This document shows positions 18,146-26,311 of a DNA stretch of 64,000 nt, one piece after another. The notes under the pieces are model-generated. The model was not told where the DNA came from. It ran no database searches and was given only the letters and a program-made list of their open reading frames with translations. The first letter of the stretch is position 1, and every line of letters begins with the position of its first letter. Location of the stretch: positions 248,001 to 312,000 of the forward strand of contig NZ_VULZ01000001.1 in NCBI RefSeq assembly GCF_009696445.1, given 5' to 3'. The DNA is from Porcincola intestinalis (lineage in GTDB: Bacteria > Bacillota > Clostridia > Lachnospirales > Lachnospiraceae). The position numbers were made by a program, and so were the translations under genes.

Positions 18146-18823
18146 TTACAAGGCTTCCCTTTCCTTCAGTGAAAACGGGCCTTCCCTTCCCCCTATGATC
18201 GTGACATTCGCTGCGACCGCCTCGAGCTTGCTTCTGAGATAGCAGATATACATCCAGACAACTCCCTCCGGCGTGCTTTCATCATCCTTCCAGATCTTTT
18301 CGAAAAGCTGTCCGGCCGTCAGCTCCTTTCCGGAATTGAGGATCAGAAGCTCCATGAGCTGCATTTCCTTCTCGGAGAGCCGGACTGAATTCTCCGCCTT
18401 CAGTTCCAGCTCTGACGTATCCAGGCTGACATTGCCGCAGGAAATTACCTTCGGTGTGTAGGAGTCATTGCGCCGGATCAGAGAGCGGATCCGGGCAGCC
18501 AGCTCAGCAATCGCGAATGGCTTTGTCAGATAATCATCGGCTCCTGCATCGAGTCCTGTGACCCGGTCACTGACCTCCGACTTGGCTGTCAGCATGATAA
18601 CCGGCGTCACATCGCCGCTCTGCCTTATCTGGCGAAGTGCCTCGATCCCGTCCATGACGGGCATCATGATATCGAAGACCATACAGTCATAGGTCTTTTC
18701 CCCGGAAAGTTCCACAGCCCGAAGACCGTTTTCCGCGACATCAATCTCATACCCCATGTGACTGAGCACCGCAGCGACTGCTCTCGACAGCTGCTGCTCA
18801 TCCTCTGCAAGCAGTATTCTCAT
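18146..18823 (-). CDS. OmpR-family response regulator
   Basis: A protein of 225 residues: receiver domain (1-115) with acidic pocket EDE near residue 7, phosphoacceptor Asp in VFDIMMPVMDG (near 51) and Lys in TKPF (near 101), then a winged-helix DNA-binding domain (about 125-220, RLSEKEMQLMELLI). The gene starts 1 base after the stop codon of the alarmone synthetase gene and precedes its kinase, so the three are very likely co-transcribed. Confidence 0.93.
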   Translation of the reverse strand: MRILLAEDEQQLSRAVAAVLSHMGYEIDVAENGLRAVELSGEKTYDCMVFDIMMPVMDGIEALRQIRQSGDVTPVIMLTAKSEVSDRVTGLDAGADDYLTKPFAIAELAARIRSLIRRNDSYTPKVISCGNVSLDTSELELKAENSVRLSEKEMQLMELLILNSGKELTAGQLFEKIWKDDESTPEGVVWMYICYLRSKLEAVAANVTIIGGREGPFSLKEREAL

Positions 18824-18824
18824 C

Positions 18825-19442
18825 TCAGCTTTCTTCCTCCCGGATCATATTTCGAATGGTCTGCATCGACAGGTCACACCCCGCCAGCTCATCCGCACAC
18901 CGCTTCAGTTCCTTCACAATCAGTTCTTCGTTCCCGATGTCTTTCTTATACTTGAGCTGATGCTCCAGACTCGCCCACGAATCCATCGCGATGGTCCGCA
19001 GCTGCACTTCAATATAATAATGCCCCGGCTGCCTGCCATCTATGTCCGGATATGGCACCTCCCTGTTCAGGATGACATGATAGCTCCGGTACCCATTTGG
19101 CTTGGCATGACGGATATAGTCCTTCTCCTGCACAATCGTAACCCCCGGCAGCTTCCTTAAAAATGTCACAATCTGGTAGATATCGTCGATAAACCGGGTA
19201 ATAACACGGAGACCAATCGAATCTGTCATGACCCGCAGTGCGCTTTCGGATGTCTGGGGGATGCCCCTTCTACCGCATTTTTCACGCATGCTCTCCTCCG
19301 ACTTGATCCGGCCTAGCAGATGCTCGTAGATCCCGTCCCCGGTTTTCTCCTTCACCTCATTGTTGTAATCTGAAAGCTCTCCGATCAGCTGATCCATCAC
19401 TTTTTGAAGTGTCTCAGCATATTCTCCGTATATTCCTGCCAT
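18825..19442 (-). CDS. Small alarmone synthetase (RelA/SpoT-domain GTP pyrophosphokinase)
   Basis: A protein of 205 residues consisting of the (p)ppGpp synthetase domain only; no HD hydrolase, TGS or ACT domain. Family motifs are DSIGLRVITRFIDDIYQI, then KDYIRHAKPNGYRSYH (nucleotide-binding region) and EVQLRTIAMDSWASLEHQL. It transfers pyrophosphate from ATP to GTP or GDP. ATG 19442 is chosen: AGAGGG lies 6 bases upstream and homologues start here. The frame extends to 19607, but that part is Arg/Pro-rich low complexity without a ribosome-binding site. It is the first gene of a run with a two-component system, which would tie alarmone output to an external signal. Confidence 0.88.
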   Translation of the reverse strand: MAGIYGEYAETLQKVMDQLIGELSDYNNEVKEKTGDGIYEHLLGRIKSEESMREKCGRRGIPQTSESALRVMTDSIGLRVITRFIDDIYQIVTFLRKLPGVTIVQEKDYIRHAKPNGYRSYHVILNREVPYPDIDGRQPGHYYIEVQLRTIAMDSWASLEHQLKYKKDIGNEELIVKELKRCADELAGCDLSMQTIRNMIREEES

Positions 19443-19710
19443 TCCTGTCCCTCTGTCTGCAGACCATGCGTCCCTGACCGGCTGATTCCAGGCTTTCTCC
19501 CGCCCTCGCCTGCTCGTTCCCGGAAACCTTCCGGCTCTGTTCGGCTGCCTCCCGGCTCTGATCGCCCGCCTCCCGACTCTGTCCGGTGGCTCTTTTTCAA
19601 CAAGCATAGCCTGCGTGTGATGCAGTGTTCTTCATTTCCTGCTTATCCTACACTTGAAATATGTTCATTTGTTGAAATAAGCATGCCACAGATGACTTAT
19701 AATAACACGA

Positions 19711-19748
19711 AAAACCGGGGCATGTGCCATCTGGCGCATTTCCCCGGC
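19711..19748 (-). terminator. Rho-independent terminator of the sugar ABC operon
   Basis: On the minus strand GCCGGGG (19748-19742) pairs with CCCCGGT (19720-19714) around an internal TGCGCC/GGCACA-type extension, followed directly by TTTTT. The region from 19443 to 19710 otherwise holds the leader of the alarmone synthetase gene; no clear promoter was found there. Confidence 0.85.
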
Positions 19749-19792
19749 TCTTCTCTTTTCATACTTACAGCCTGCTTTCGGCAGCCTGCCGC

Positions 19793-20659
19793 TCAGCCTT
19801 TCACGGCTCCTGCTGCAAGACCACCGACAATATTCTTTGACAAAATCAGATAGACAATGATGACAGGGAAGATGGAGAACGCGATCATCGCGTAGACCTG
19901 TCCCATATCAAACTTGAGCCAGTCCGCAGCACGCAGCTGCGCAATCAGGATCGGGAGTGTCTTCACCTTGTCCTTGTGAAGAATCAGGGACGGCGTGAAG
20001 TAATTGTTCCAGCTTGTAACAAAGGCGAAGATCGCCTGAACGGCGATGGCCGGCTTCATCAGCGGGAGTGCAACCGTGTTGAAAATTCTCAGCTCGCCTG
20101 CGCCATCGATTCTGGCTGCCTCCAGGAGTTCTCCCGGCAGGTTCGAATCCATGTACTGCTTCAGATAGAAGAATGTCATCGGAGCCGCGATTGTCGGAAT
20201 GACAAGCGGAATGAAGTTATCCTCCAGTTTCATGGACTGTACCAGCTTGACAAAGCCTAGTGCCGTCACCTGTGTCGGGATCATCATGATTCCGAGGATG
20301 AAGGTGAAGATCGCCTTCCGGCCTGCAAACCTGTATGCATGGATTGCATAAGCTGTCATGGTCGAGAAATACGTGCTGAGAAGAGCGGACAGCGCCGCAA
20401 CAATCAGCGAATTGACCATCCCTCTGACGACCGGCAGTGAACTGTGGAAGAGATTATAAAAGTTTTTGCCCAGGTACTTCCCCGGAAAAACCGTAAACCC
20501 CCGGCCAAGTTCCGAATTGGATCTGCTTGCATTGATGAACAGAACATAAAACCAGAACAGGCACAGGAAGGATATCAATATCAGGACAATGTAGGCGACA
20601 GCTCTTCTGGCATGAACACTGCTTCCTTTTCCTTTTTTGCCGGATGAATGGTTTGACAT
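19793..20659 (-). CDS. Carbohydrate ABC transporter permease (MalG type)
   Basis: A protein of 288 residues with six predicted membrane segments and the inner-membrane EAA loop ELLEAARIDGAGELRIFNTV that docks the ATPase. It is the second permease of a CUT1-type sugar importer. AAGGAGGGGAGAAAG precedes the ATG. It is 13 bases from the other permease gene. No ATPase gene is in this operon, as is usual for CUT1 systems in Firmicutes that share an MsmK-like ATPase. Confidence 0.93.
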   Translation of the reverse strand: MSNHSSGKKGKGSSVHARRAVAYIVLILISFLCLFWFYVLFINASRSNSELGRGFTVFPGKYLGKNFYNLFHSSLPVVRGMVNSLIVAALSALLSTYFSTMTAYAIHAYRFAGRKAIFTFILGIMMIPTQVTALGFVKLVQSMKLEDNFIPLVIPTIAAPMTFFYLKQYMDSNLPGELLEAARIDGAGELRIFNTVALPLMKPAIAVQAIFAFVTSWNNYFTPSLILHKDKVKTLPILIAQLRAADWLKFDMGQVYAMIAFSIFPVIIVYLILSKNIVGGLAAGAVKG

Positions 20660-20672
20660 CTTTCTCCCCTCC

Positions 20673-21584
20673 TTACTGTACTTCGTCCTTTGCCGTCACC
20701 TGGAAAACAATCGCGCTCAGAAATCCGGTCAGGATCAGAAGCAGGACGGAAAGCGCGCCGGCCATTCCAAAGTTTTTCGAGAACAGGTGCTTGTTCAGGT
20801 ACATGATCAGCGTCATCGACGTTCTCATCGGATCGCCGGATCCGTTTGTCAGGATCTGGGGAACATCGAACATCTGCAGGCCGCCGATCAGCGAAGTCAC
20901 CAGAACATACACAAAAATCGGTTTGAGCAGCGGCATCGTCACTTTCCAGAAGATCTGCCCCGGCGTTGCTCCGTCAACCTCCGCAGCTTCATAGAGGGAA
21001 TCAGGGATGCCCATCATGCCGGCCATCAGCAGGATGGTCGTATTGCCGAACCACATCAGGCAGTTCATGAACCCGACAAGTCCTCTGACCGATCCGATGT
21101 GTGCCATGAAATCATACGGTTCCTTAAAGACTCCGATCGCGATCAGAATGGAGTTGACCGGTCCGCCCTTGGAGAACAGCGTGAAAAACAGCATGGAGAA
21201 GGCTGCAGCCATGATCAGATTCGGCAGATATATGACAGTCTTGAAGAACCGCTGTCCCTTCAGCCTCAGCTGCGGATTCGTGAACCATGCGCTTAGAAGA
21301 AGGGAGAGAATGATCTGCGGTACAAAACCCAGAATCCACATGATCATCGTGTTGCAGAAATACTTCCCGAGATCTCCTTCTGTCAGCAGCTTCGCATAGT
21401 TTTTCAGTCCGATGAAATTCGGTCCGACCTTCCTCAAGCCTGACATGTAGTTTTCAAAGAAGCTGTTGTAAATCGTTGTGCAGAGTGGAATCAGCTGAAA
21501 TGTGACAAACACCACTGCGAACGGAATCAGGAAGATATATCCCCAGCGGTTATATCTCGTAACCACGCTTTTTTTCTTCTTCAT
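20673..21584 (-). CDS. Carbohydrate ABC transporter permease (MalF type)
   Basis: A protein of 303 residues starting MKKKKSVVTRYNRWG with about six membrane segments and the EAA loop SLYEAAEVDGATPGQIFWKV. GGAGGAGAAAGCG precedes ATG 21584; the frame upstream to 21662 lacks support. It is the first permease of the importer and is separated from the binding-protein gene by a strong hairpin (21722-21751) that probably lowers its expression relative to the binding protein. Confidence 0.92.
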   Translation of the reverse strand: MKKKKSVVTRYNRWGYIFLIPFAVVFVTFQLIPLCTTIYNSFFENYMSGLRKVGPNFIGLKNYAKLLTEGDLGKYFCNTMIMWILGFVPQIILSLLLSAWFTNPQLRLKGQRFFKTVIYLPNLIMAAAFSMLFFTLFSKGGPVNSILIAIGVFKEPYDFMAHIGSVRGLVGFMNCLMWFGNTTILLMAGMMGIPDSLYEAAEVDGATPGQIFWKVTMPLLKPIFVYVLVTSLIGGLQMFDVPQILTNGSGDPMRTSMTLIMYLNKHLFSKNFGMAGALSVLLLILTGFLSAIVFQVTAKDEVQ

Positions 21585-21721
21585 CGCTTTCTCCTCCGGT
21601 TGCCTGATGGTCTTCTGCTTCCGGTATGCCCCGAAATCATCCCGGCAGGTCTCCCCTGCCATTCCCGCGCAGCCGGTGCCCCGGCACTGCTGCCATCATC
21701 TGACTTGTTCCTTTTTCATGC

Positions 21722-21751
21722 AAGGAGCCTGCCCGTCGGGGCAGGCTCCTT
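21722..21751 (-). terminator. Intra-operon hairpin (attenuating terminator) after the binding-protein gene
   Basis: AAGGAGCCTGCCC (21722-21734) pairs perfectly with GGGCAGGCTCCTT (21739-21751), with a 4-base loop. No T-tract follows on the minus strand. Such stems between a binding-protein gene and its permeases commonly stabilise the upstream mRNA and limit read-through. Confidence 0.65.
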
Positions 21752-21801
21752 TGCTGGTCCGAATCTGGATCCGCCAGTCTTCGGATCATTTGTTGTATCT
21801 G

Positions 21802-23154
21802 TCAGTCAGTGGTCAGCTCCGGATACTTCTCAACGATTGCGCTCTTGAACTGAGCCAGTGCATCGTCATAGGAAGCGTTGCCGTCAAAGTAGTTCTTCAT
21901 AGCTTTCTGGAACTCTTCATTGCAGCCCTGGTCATAGATGGAGATGTTGCTCATATCAACCTTCTCTGCACCATCTGCCAGCATCTGATAAGGATTCTGT
22001 CCGCCGAGGACCTTGTTGCTGCCGGAATCATCGGATGCAAGAGCCTTCAGGACTTCCTTGTTGTTAACGCAGTCGGAATCCTTCTGGGCAATCTCTTTCA
22101 TGATGTCATCATCCGTTGTCATCTTCAGCATGATATCCTTGACAAGAGACGGATTATCGGTTCCCTGTGCTGCGCAGATCCATGTGCCGCCCCAGAAGAA
22201 GCCCTGCGGTCCGTTTACAAGACCCCAGCCGCCCTGTGCTGCGATGGACTTCTCATCGTCTGCCTTCATGGAGAAGTTGATCAGCCATGCCGGCCCGAAG
22301 TAGCAGAATACCTTTCCGTCCGGATAGAAGCCCTTGCTCCAGTCATCAGACCACAGCTCGGCGGTCGTGGTTTCCTTCGCGTCTACCTGAGCCTTGGAAT
22401 CATCAACCCACTTCTTGATATTCTCATCAACGACAACCTTTCCATCCTGTACCCACGGGCCGGAAACGTTGTTGGAGTAGACTCGGTACGTATCGTTGAC
22501 AGTGGACTGCATCAGGTAACCTGCATCCGCCATCTTCTTGGCTGTCTCATTGTAGGTATCCCAGTCAGCGACTGCCTTCTGGACTTCCGCCGGGTCATCC
22601 GTTCCGAGGACTTCCTTCGCCGCAGCGCGGTTGTAGATCAGTCCGGCGGAGCAGGCCTGCCAGGAGGTTCCGCGGAGATCGCCGTTCGCGTCCGTTACAA
22701 CATCCTGTGTATATTTGTACTGCTTGGAAAGGTTATCTGATGTGATGCCCAGATCCTTCAGCGGCATCGCAACGTTTGCATCTGCATCGATGTACTTCTT
22801 TGCGTAGTCTGCCTCGATCAGGAACATGTCAACCTTGTCATCCGCAGATGCGTCTGCGTTCCCCGGAAGGACGGTGTCAAGGTTGTTCTGGTATGCATTG
22901 TCATCATTCGGGGTGATGATCCAGTTGACCGTCACATCGCCGATCTTTCCGTGGGTGTCATCCGTCTTCTCATAACCCGGATAGTGATCCGTGATCCTGC
23001 TCTTGAACTCCTCGTTCCAGACCTCGATGTTGAGGACCTTGCCCTCGTCCGCTGCCGCCGCAGCCGCCTCGGTTTCCCCTGCCATCGCAGCCATCGGAAG
23101 AACCATCGCTCCTGCAAGAGCCATGCTGACCAGTGCCATCATACGCTTTTTCAT
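21802..23154 (-). CDS. Extracellular sugar-binding protein of ABC importer
   Basis: A protein of 450 residues in the style of family-1 extracellular solute-binding proteins: signal peptide at 1-24 (MKKRMMALVSMALAGAMVLP), then KVLNIEVWNEEFKSRI, and an Asp/Lys/Trp-rich mature part. The family in monoderms is normally lipid-anchored, but there is no cysteine in or after the signal peptide; an AMA-type signal peptidase I site is predicted instead. GGGAGG lies 7 bases before ATG 23154. It is the first gene of a three-gene importer operon. The substrate is not evident. Confidence 0.9.
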   Translation of the reverse strand: MKKRMMALVSMALAGAMVLPMAAMAGETEAAAAAADEGKVLNIEVWNEEFKSRITDHYPGYEKTDDTHGKIGDVTVNWIITPNDDNAYQNNLDTVLPGNADASADDKVDMFLIEADYAKKYIDADANVAMPLKDLGITSDNLSKQYKYTQDVVTDANGDLRGTSWQACSAGLIYNRAAAKEVLGTDDPAEVQKAVADWDTYNETAKKMADAGYLMQSTVNDTYRVYSNNVSGPWVQDGKVVVDENIKKWVDDSKAQVDAKETTTAELWSDDWSKGFYPDGKVFCYFGPAWLINFSMKADDEKSIAAQGGWGLVNGPQGFFWGGTWICAAQGTDNPSLVKDIMLKMTTDDDIMKEIAQKDSDCVNNKEVLKALASDDSGSNKVLGGQNPYQMLADGAEKVDMSNISIYDQGCNEEFQKAMKNYFDGNASYDDALAQFKSAIVEKYPELTTD

Positions 23155-23199
23155 GTTCTTACCTCCCATTTCCTTGTATTTAGCGATTTCATTGATTTA

Positions 23200-23215
23200 C
23201 TAAATCGTTTTCGTA
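23200..23215 (-). promoter_or_regulatory. Operator-like repeat O1 of the sugar importer
   Basis: Minus strand reads TACGAAAACGATTTAG. It lies 6 bases beyond the -10 box, over the expected transcription start. A near-identical copy is at 23368-23383. The CG-centred half-sites resemble LacI-family operators; no LacI gene is in the window. Confidence 0.6.
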
Positions 23216-23220
23216 ACTAA

Positions 23221-23249
23221 ATCATAATCCCATTCTTTTTCTGCGTCAA
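23221..23249 (-). promoter_or_regulatory. Promoter of the sugar importer operon
   Basis: Minus-strand TTGACG (23249-23244), 17-base spacer, TATGAT (23226-23221). It lies 66 bases before the binding-protein start codon. Confidence 0.8.
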
Positions 23250-23367
23250 TGGCTCCATATACACAAAATAGTCTTCGCTTTATTGTGCATTATGTATATC
23301 ATGCCCTTAACATATTTGTATTTTGCATACATATTTCCAATTTGTTTTAAGGCTGTCTGATCGATTG

Positions 23368-23383
23368 CGAAATCGTATTCGTA
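23368..23383 (-). promoter_or_regulatory. Operator-like repeat O2 of the sugar importer
   Basis: Minus strand reads TACGAATACGATTTCG and matches O1 at 14 of 16 positions in the same orientation. The centres are 168 bases apart, close to 16 helical turns, which would suit repression by DNA looping. The rest of the 23155-23390 gap is AT-rich and holds no gene. Confidence 0.55.
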
Positions 23384-23390
23384 CATCTAT

Positions 23391-23432
23391 AAAAAAGAGG
23401 AGGCCTCCGATGCCCGAAGCCTCCCCTCTTTA
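23391..23432 (-). terminator. Rho-independent terminator of the suf operon
   Basis: On the minus strand AAAGAGGGGAGGC pairs with GCCTCCTCTTT (small bulge) and is followed by a run of T. It lies 55 bases after the sufU stop. Confidence 0.8.
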
Positions 23433-23487
23433 TATCACAATGCTGATATTGACCTGCTGTTTTCCTGCTGAATAAGAGCCCCTGAAA

Positions 23488-23961
23488 TCAGCTCTCACCA
23501 TTCTCCGCCTTTCCCTGCCTGGCTTCTTCCATGGCCTTCTGCGGCTCATCAAAGATCTCATCCATTGTATGCCAGCCAAGCACAGCACACTTGACGCGAG
23601 ACGGCATATGGGAGACATCGATCAGTGCGCCGGCCTCCTCCAGCTCCTCGTGTTCCTCCTCGGTGATATGGCCCTTGATCATACGCAGAAAGATGTCAGA
23701 AAGCCTCCTTGCCTCCGCCTCTGTCTTTCCGATCACCAGATCCAGCATCATATCAGCGGATGCCTGGGAGATTGCGCAGCCGTCTCCGACATAGGCGCCG
23801 TCCACGATCTTTCCATCCTCCACCTTCAGCTTCAGGACGATGTCATCTCCGCAGCTTGGGTTCACGCCCTCCAGCTGCATATTCGCATCCGGCAGATCAT
23901 GCTTGTGAGCCGGATGCAGATTGTGATCCGTCAGTATTTCATTGTAAAACGTATTCTGCAT
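23488..23961 (-). CDS. sufU: SufU-type Fe-S assembly protein
   Basis: A protein of 157 residues. It has the zinc-site residues of SufU: Cys and Asp in NPSCGDD, Cys in GDGCAIS and Cys in VKCAVLGW. SufU accepts sulfur from SufS and passes it to the SufBCD scaffold. AAGGAAAGGC precedes ATG 23961; the longer frame to 24033 would run into sufS. The C-terminus (KAMEEARQGKAENGES) is a short polar tail. It is the last gene of sufCBDSU. Confidence 0.93.
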   Translation of the reverse strand: MQNTFYNEILTDHNLHPAHKHDLPDANMQLEGVNPSCGDDIVLKLKVEDGKIVDGAYVGDGCAISQASADMMLDLVIGKTEAEARRLSDIFLRMIKGHITEEEHEELEEAGALIDVSHMPSRVKCAVLGWHTMDEIFDEPQKAMEEARQGKAENGES

Positions 23962-23974
23962 GTTGCCTTTCCTT

Positions 23975-25204
23975 TCAATCCTGATATCCCATTCTGCTGC
24001 GCAGTGTCGCCAGACTTGCCGTAAAGCGATCAATCTCAGCTTCAGTATTATAGAAGGCCAGTGAGCATCTGGTTGTATTCGGTACGCCCAGATACTTCAG
24101 AAGCGGCTGAGCGCAGTGATGGCCCGCGCGCACGCAGACCCCGTCCTCGTCCATCATTGCCGCGATGTCATGCGGATGGACACCGTCCACCTTGAAGGTC
24201 AGGATGCCGTGATGCTCCTCGGGTCTGTCAGAGCCCAGCAGCGTCACATGCGGGACGTCCTTCATCTTCTCCATCGCATAACGGGTCAGCTCCAGCTCCC
24301 GCTGCTCAATGAAATCCCATCCCAGCTTCTGATAGTATTCAATCGCCGCCAGAAGGCCGGCAGCACCGCCCGCATTCACGGTGCCCGCCTCGAACTTGTG
24401 CGGAAGCTCCGCCCAGGTTGCGCCTTCTGTGGTCACATAGTCGATCATTTCCCCGCCGCGCAGAAACGGCTGCATGCGCTCCAGCAGTGTCTTCTTGCCA
24501 TACAGAACACCGATTCCCATCGGTGCCAGCATCTTATGTCCTGAGAAGGCAAAGAAATCCACATCCAGATCTGTCACATTCACCGGGATATGCGGTGTGC
24601 TCTGTGCACCATCCCCGACAAAAACCGCACCCATCTCATGTGCAATCCTTGCATATGTCTTGAGATCGTAGCTTCTCCCAAGGACATTGGACAGCTGGGT
24701 CATGCAGACCAGTTTTGTCTCAGGCGTAAGCGCATTCCGGAACATCTCCTCCGTGACGGCACCCGTTTTATCCGGATACAGATAATGGAGGTTTGCCCCT
24801 GTCTTTTTCGCTGCCATCTGCCAGGGAAGCATGTTCGAGTGGTGCTCGATGATGGTGACGAGGATATCGTCGCCTGCCTTCAGATTGTCCAGTGCCCAGC
24901 TGTAGGCCACAAGGTTCAGAGACTCTGTCGCATTCCGGGTAAAGATAATCTCCTCTGTACTGCCAGCCCCGATAAAGGCTCTCACCGCTTCTCTTGCCTG
25001 CTCATACGTCTCTGTTGCGGCGACCGAGAGCCTGTAGAGTCCTCTGAGCGGATTCGCATTCTCCGTCTCGTAGAAACGCTTTCCTGCCTCGATCACGCTC
25101 TGCGGTTTCTGGCTCGTCGCTGAATTGTCAAGATACGCAACATCCTCTGTAATCAGCGGAAAGTCCGCCCGCACCCGGCCGATCATATCCTGTGTTATTG
25201 TCAT
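23975..25204 (-). CDS. sufS: Cysteine desulfurase SufS
   Basis: A fold-type-I PLP enzyme of 409 residues that releases sulfur from cysteine for Fe-S cluster assembly. The PLP lysine lies in FSGHKMLAPMGIG (near 225) and the catalytic cysteine in VCVRAGHHCAQPLL (near 360), the group-II SufS pattern. Start ATG 25204; an in-frame GTG at 25213 is also possible. It lies 13 bases before sufU and 17 after sufD. Confidence 0.95.
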   Translation of the reverse strand: MTITQDMIGRVRADFPLITEDVAYLDNSATSQKPQSVIEAGKRFYETENANPLRGLYRLSVAATETYEQAREAVRAFIGAGSTEEIIFTRNATESLNLVAYSWALDNLKAGDDILVTIIEHHSNMLPWQMAAKKTGANLHYLYPDKTGAVTEEMFRNALTPETKLVCMTQLSNVLGRSYDLKTYARIAHEMGAVFVGDGAQSTPHIPVNVTDLDVDFFAFSGHKMLAPMGIGVLYGKKTLLERMQPFLRGGEMIDYVTTEGATWAELPHKFEAGTVNAGGAAGLLAAIEYYQKLGWDFIEQRELELTRYAMEKMKDVPHVTLLGSDRPEEHHGILTFKVDGVHPHDIAAMMDEDGVCVRAGHHCAQPLLKYLGVPNTTRCSLAFYNTEAEIDRFTASLATLRSRMGYQD

Positions 25205-25221
25205 CACGCCCACCCTGTTCC

Positions 25222-26289
25222 TTACTCTTCATTGCTGTCGGATATTCCGCCAAGATACCGCTCTACCTCTGCGCGGGTCCGCCCGTCCTCAATCAGGTGT
25301 ACCACGGATGCGACACGTGCATCGGCCATCATCTCGTAGACCGCTTCCCTGTCCATTCCTCTTGACTGAAGGTAGAACAGGACGCTCTCGTCAAGCCGTC
25401 CGATGGTTGCCCCGTGGTTTCCGACGACATCCTCCTCCGTGCAGAGAATAACCGGAAGCGTCTGATTCCGGACCGTATCGTCCATCATCAGAACATCCTC
25501 TTTTTCATTACCAACCGATCCGGACGAGCCCTTCTTCAGATCAATGGTGCCGCGGAAAACCTTCCTTGCATGGTCTCTGAGAACACCTCTGGCGTTGATA
25601 TCGCAGGTTGTCTTCTTCCCTGTGTGGTTCGCAAAATAGTTGATGTCCTGCGTATGGTCGCCGCCGACGCGGTATCCGATGTCCGCCTTCAGCGCCGACT
25701 TGTATCCAGCCAGGTCACTCTGCACGCCCAGGTAGGTGTGTCCGCCGTCCAGCACCAGATGGATCAGCTCGACACGCCCGGAATTTTCCACGCGTCCGCC
25801 AATATCATTCAGAAATGTATATCCGCTCCCGAGGCGCTCGATCTGGATCAGCTTCAGCACCGCACCCTCTTCGACAAGGTATCTTGTCTGAACCGCTGCA
25901 AATCCTTCAGCCTCCGGGGCGGATGAGAAATCCTGCACCACCGTCAGACTGGAATGCCTTGCCGCCCGAAGGCTGACCGCATTGACACTGCGTGCTTCAT
26001 GTTCAAAAGCATATCCCAGGCGCAGCACACCGTCTGCCTGCTGGTTCTCGGCCGTCGCATAACTGTGAACCGGGACACCCGAGGTGCGGACAAGCGCTGT
26101 CATGTCCTTCCCCATGCCGGTCGCCTGCTCCGGCAGGTCTTCCAGCCTCAGAGTCTCCGCTGTGATCTGTGAAGGGATCTCTTCCTTCATCGAAACCTCC
26201 CCGGCCGGATCCACACCCTCCAGGGAACCGTTGTTCATCTTCAGCCAATACCAGGTGATTGACGGAAGACGATTCAATGTCATATTCAT
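25222..26289 (-). CDS. sufD: SufD, Fe-S scaffold subunit
   Basis: A protein of 355 residues with the SufB/SufD beta-helix core; conserved segments are KKTTCDINARGVLRDHARKVFRG and GNHGATIGRLDESVLFYL. It lacks the long N-terminal part of SufB and forms the SufBC2D scaffold with its neighbours. GGGAGG lies 11 bases before ATG 26289. It sits between sufB and sufS. Confidence 0.92.
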   Translation of the reverse strand: MNMTLNRLPSITWYWLKMNNGSLEGVDPAGEVSMKEEIPSQITAETLRLEDLPEQATGMGKDMTALVRTSGVPVHSYATAENQQADGVLRLGYAFEHEARSVNAVSLRAARHSSLTVVQDFSSAPEAEGFAAVQTRYLVEEGAVLKLIQIERLGSGYTFLNDIGGRVENSGRVELIHLVLDGGHTYLGVQSDLAGYKSALKADIGYRVGGDHTQDINYFANHTGKKTTCDINARGVLRDHARKVFRGTIDLKKGSSGSVGNEKEDVLMMDDTVRNQTLPVILCTEEDVVGNHGATIGRLDESVLFYLQSRGMDREAVYEMMADARVASVVHLIEDGRTRAEVERYLGGISDSNEE

Positions 26290-26311
26290 AATCCGTTATT
26301 CCTCCCGTGCC

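Noticed and set aside
19443-19607. N-terminal extension of the alarmone synthetase frame
   Set aside because: Arg/Gly/Pro-rich, no ribosome-binding site; ATG 19442 fits family and spacing.
21502-22740. 412-codon plus-strand frame
   Set aside because: Antisense of the MalF-type permease and the sugar-binding protein; crosses the hairpin between them.
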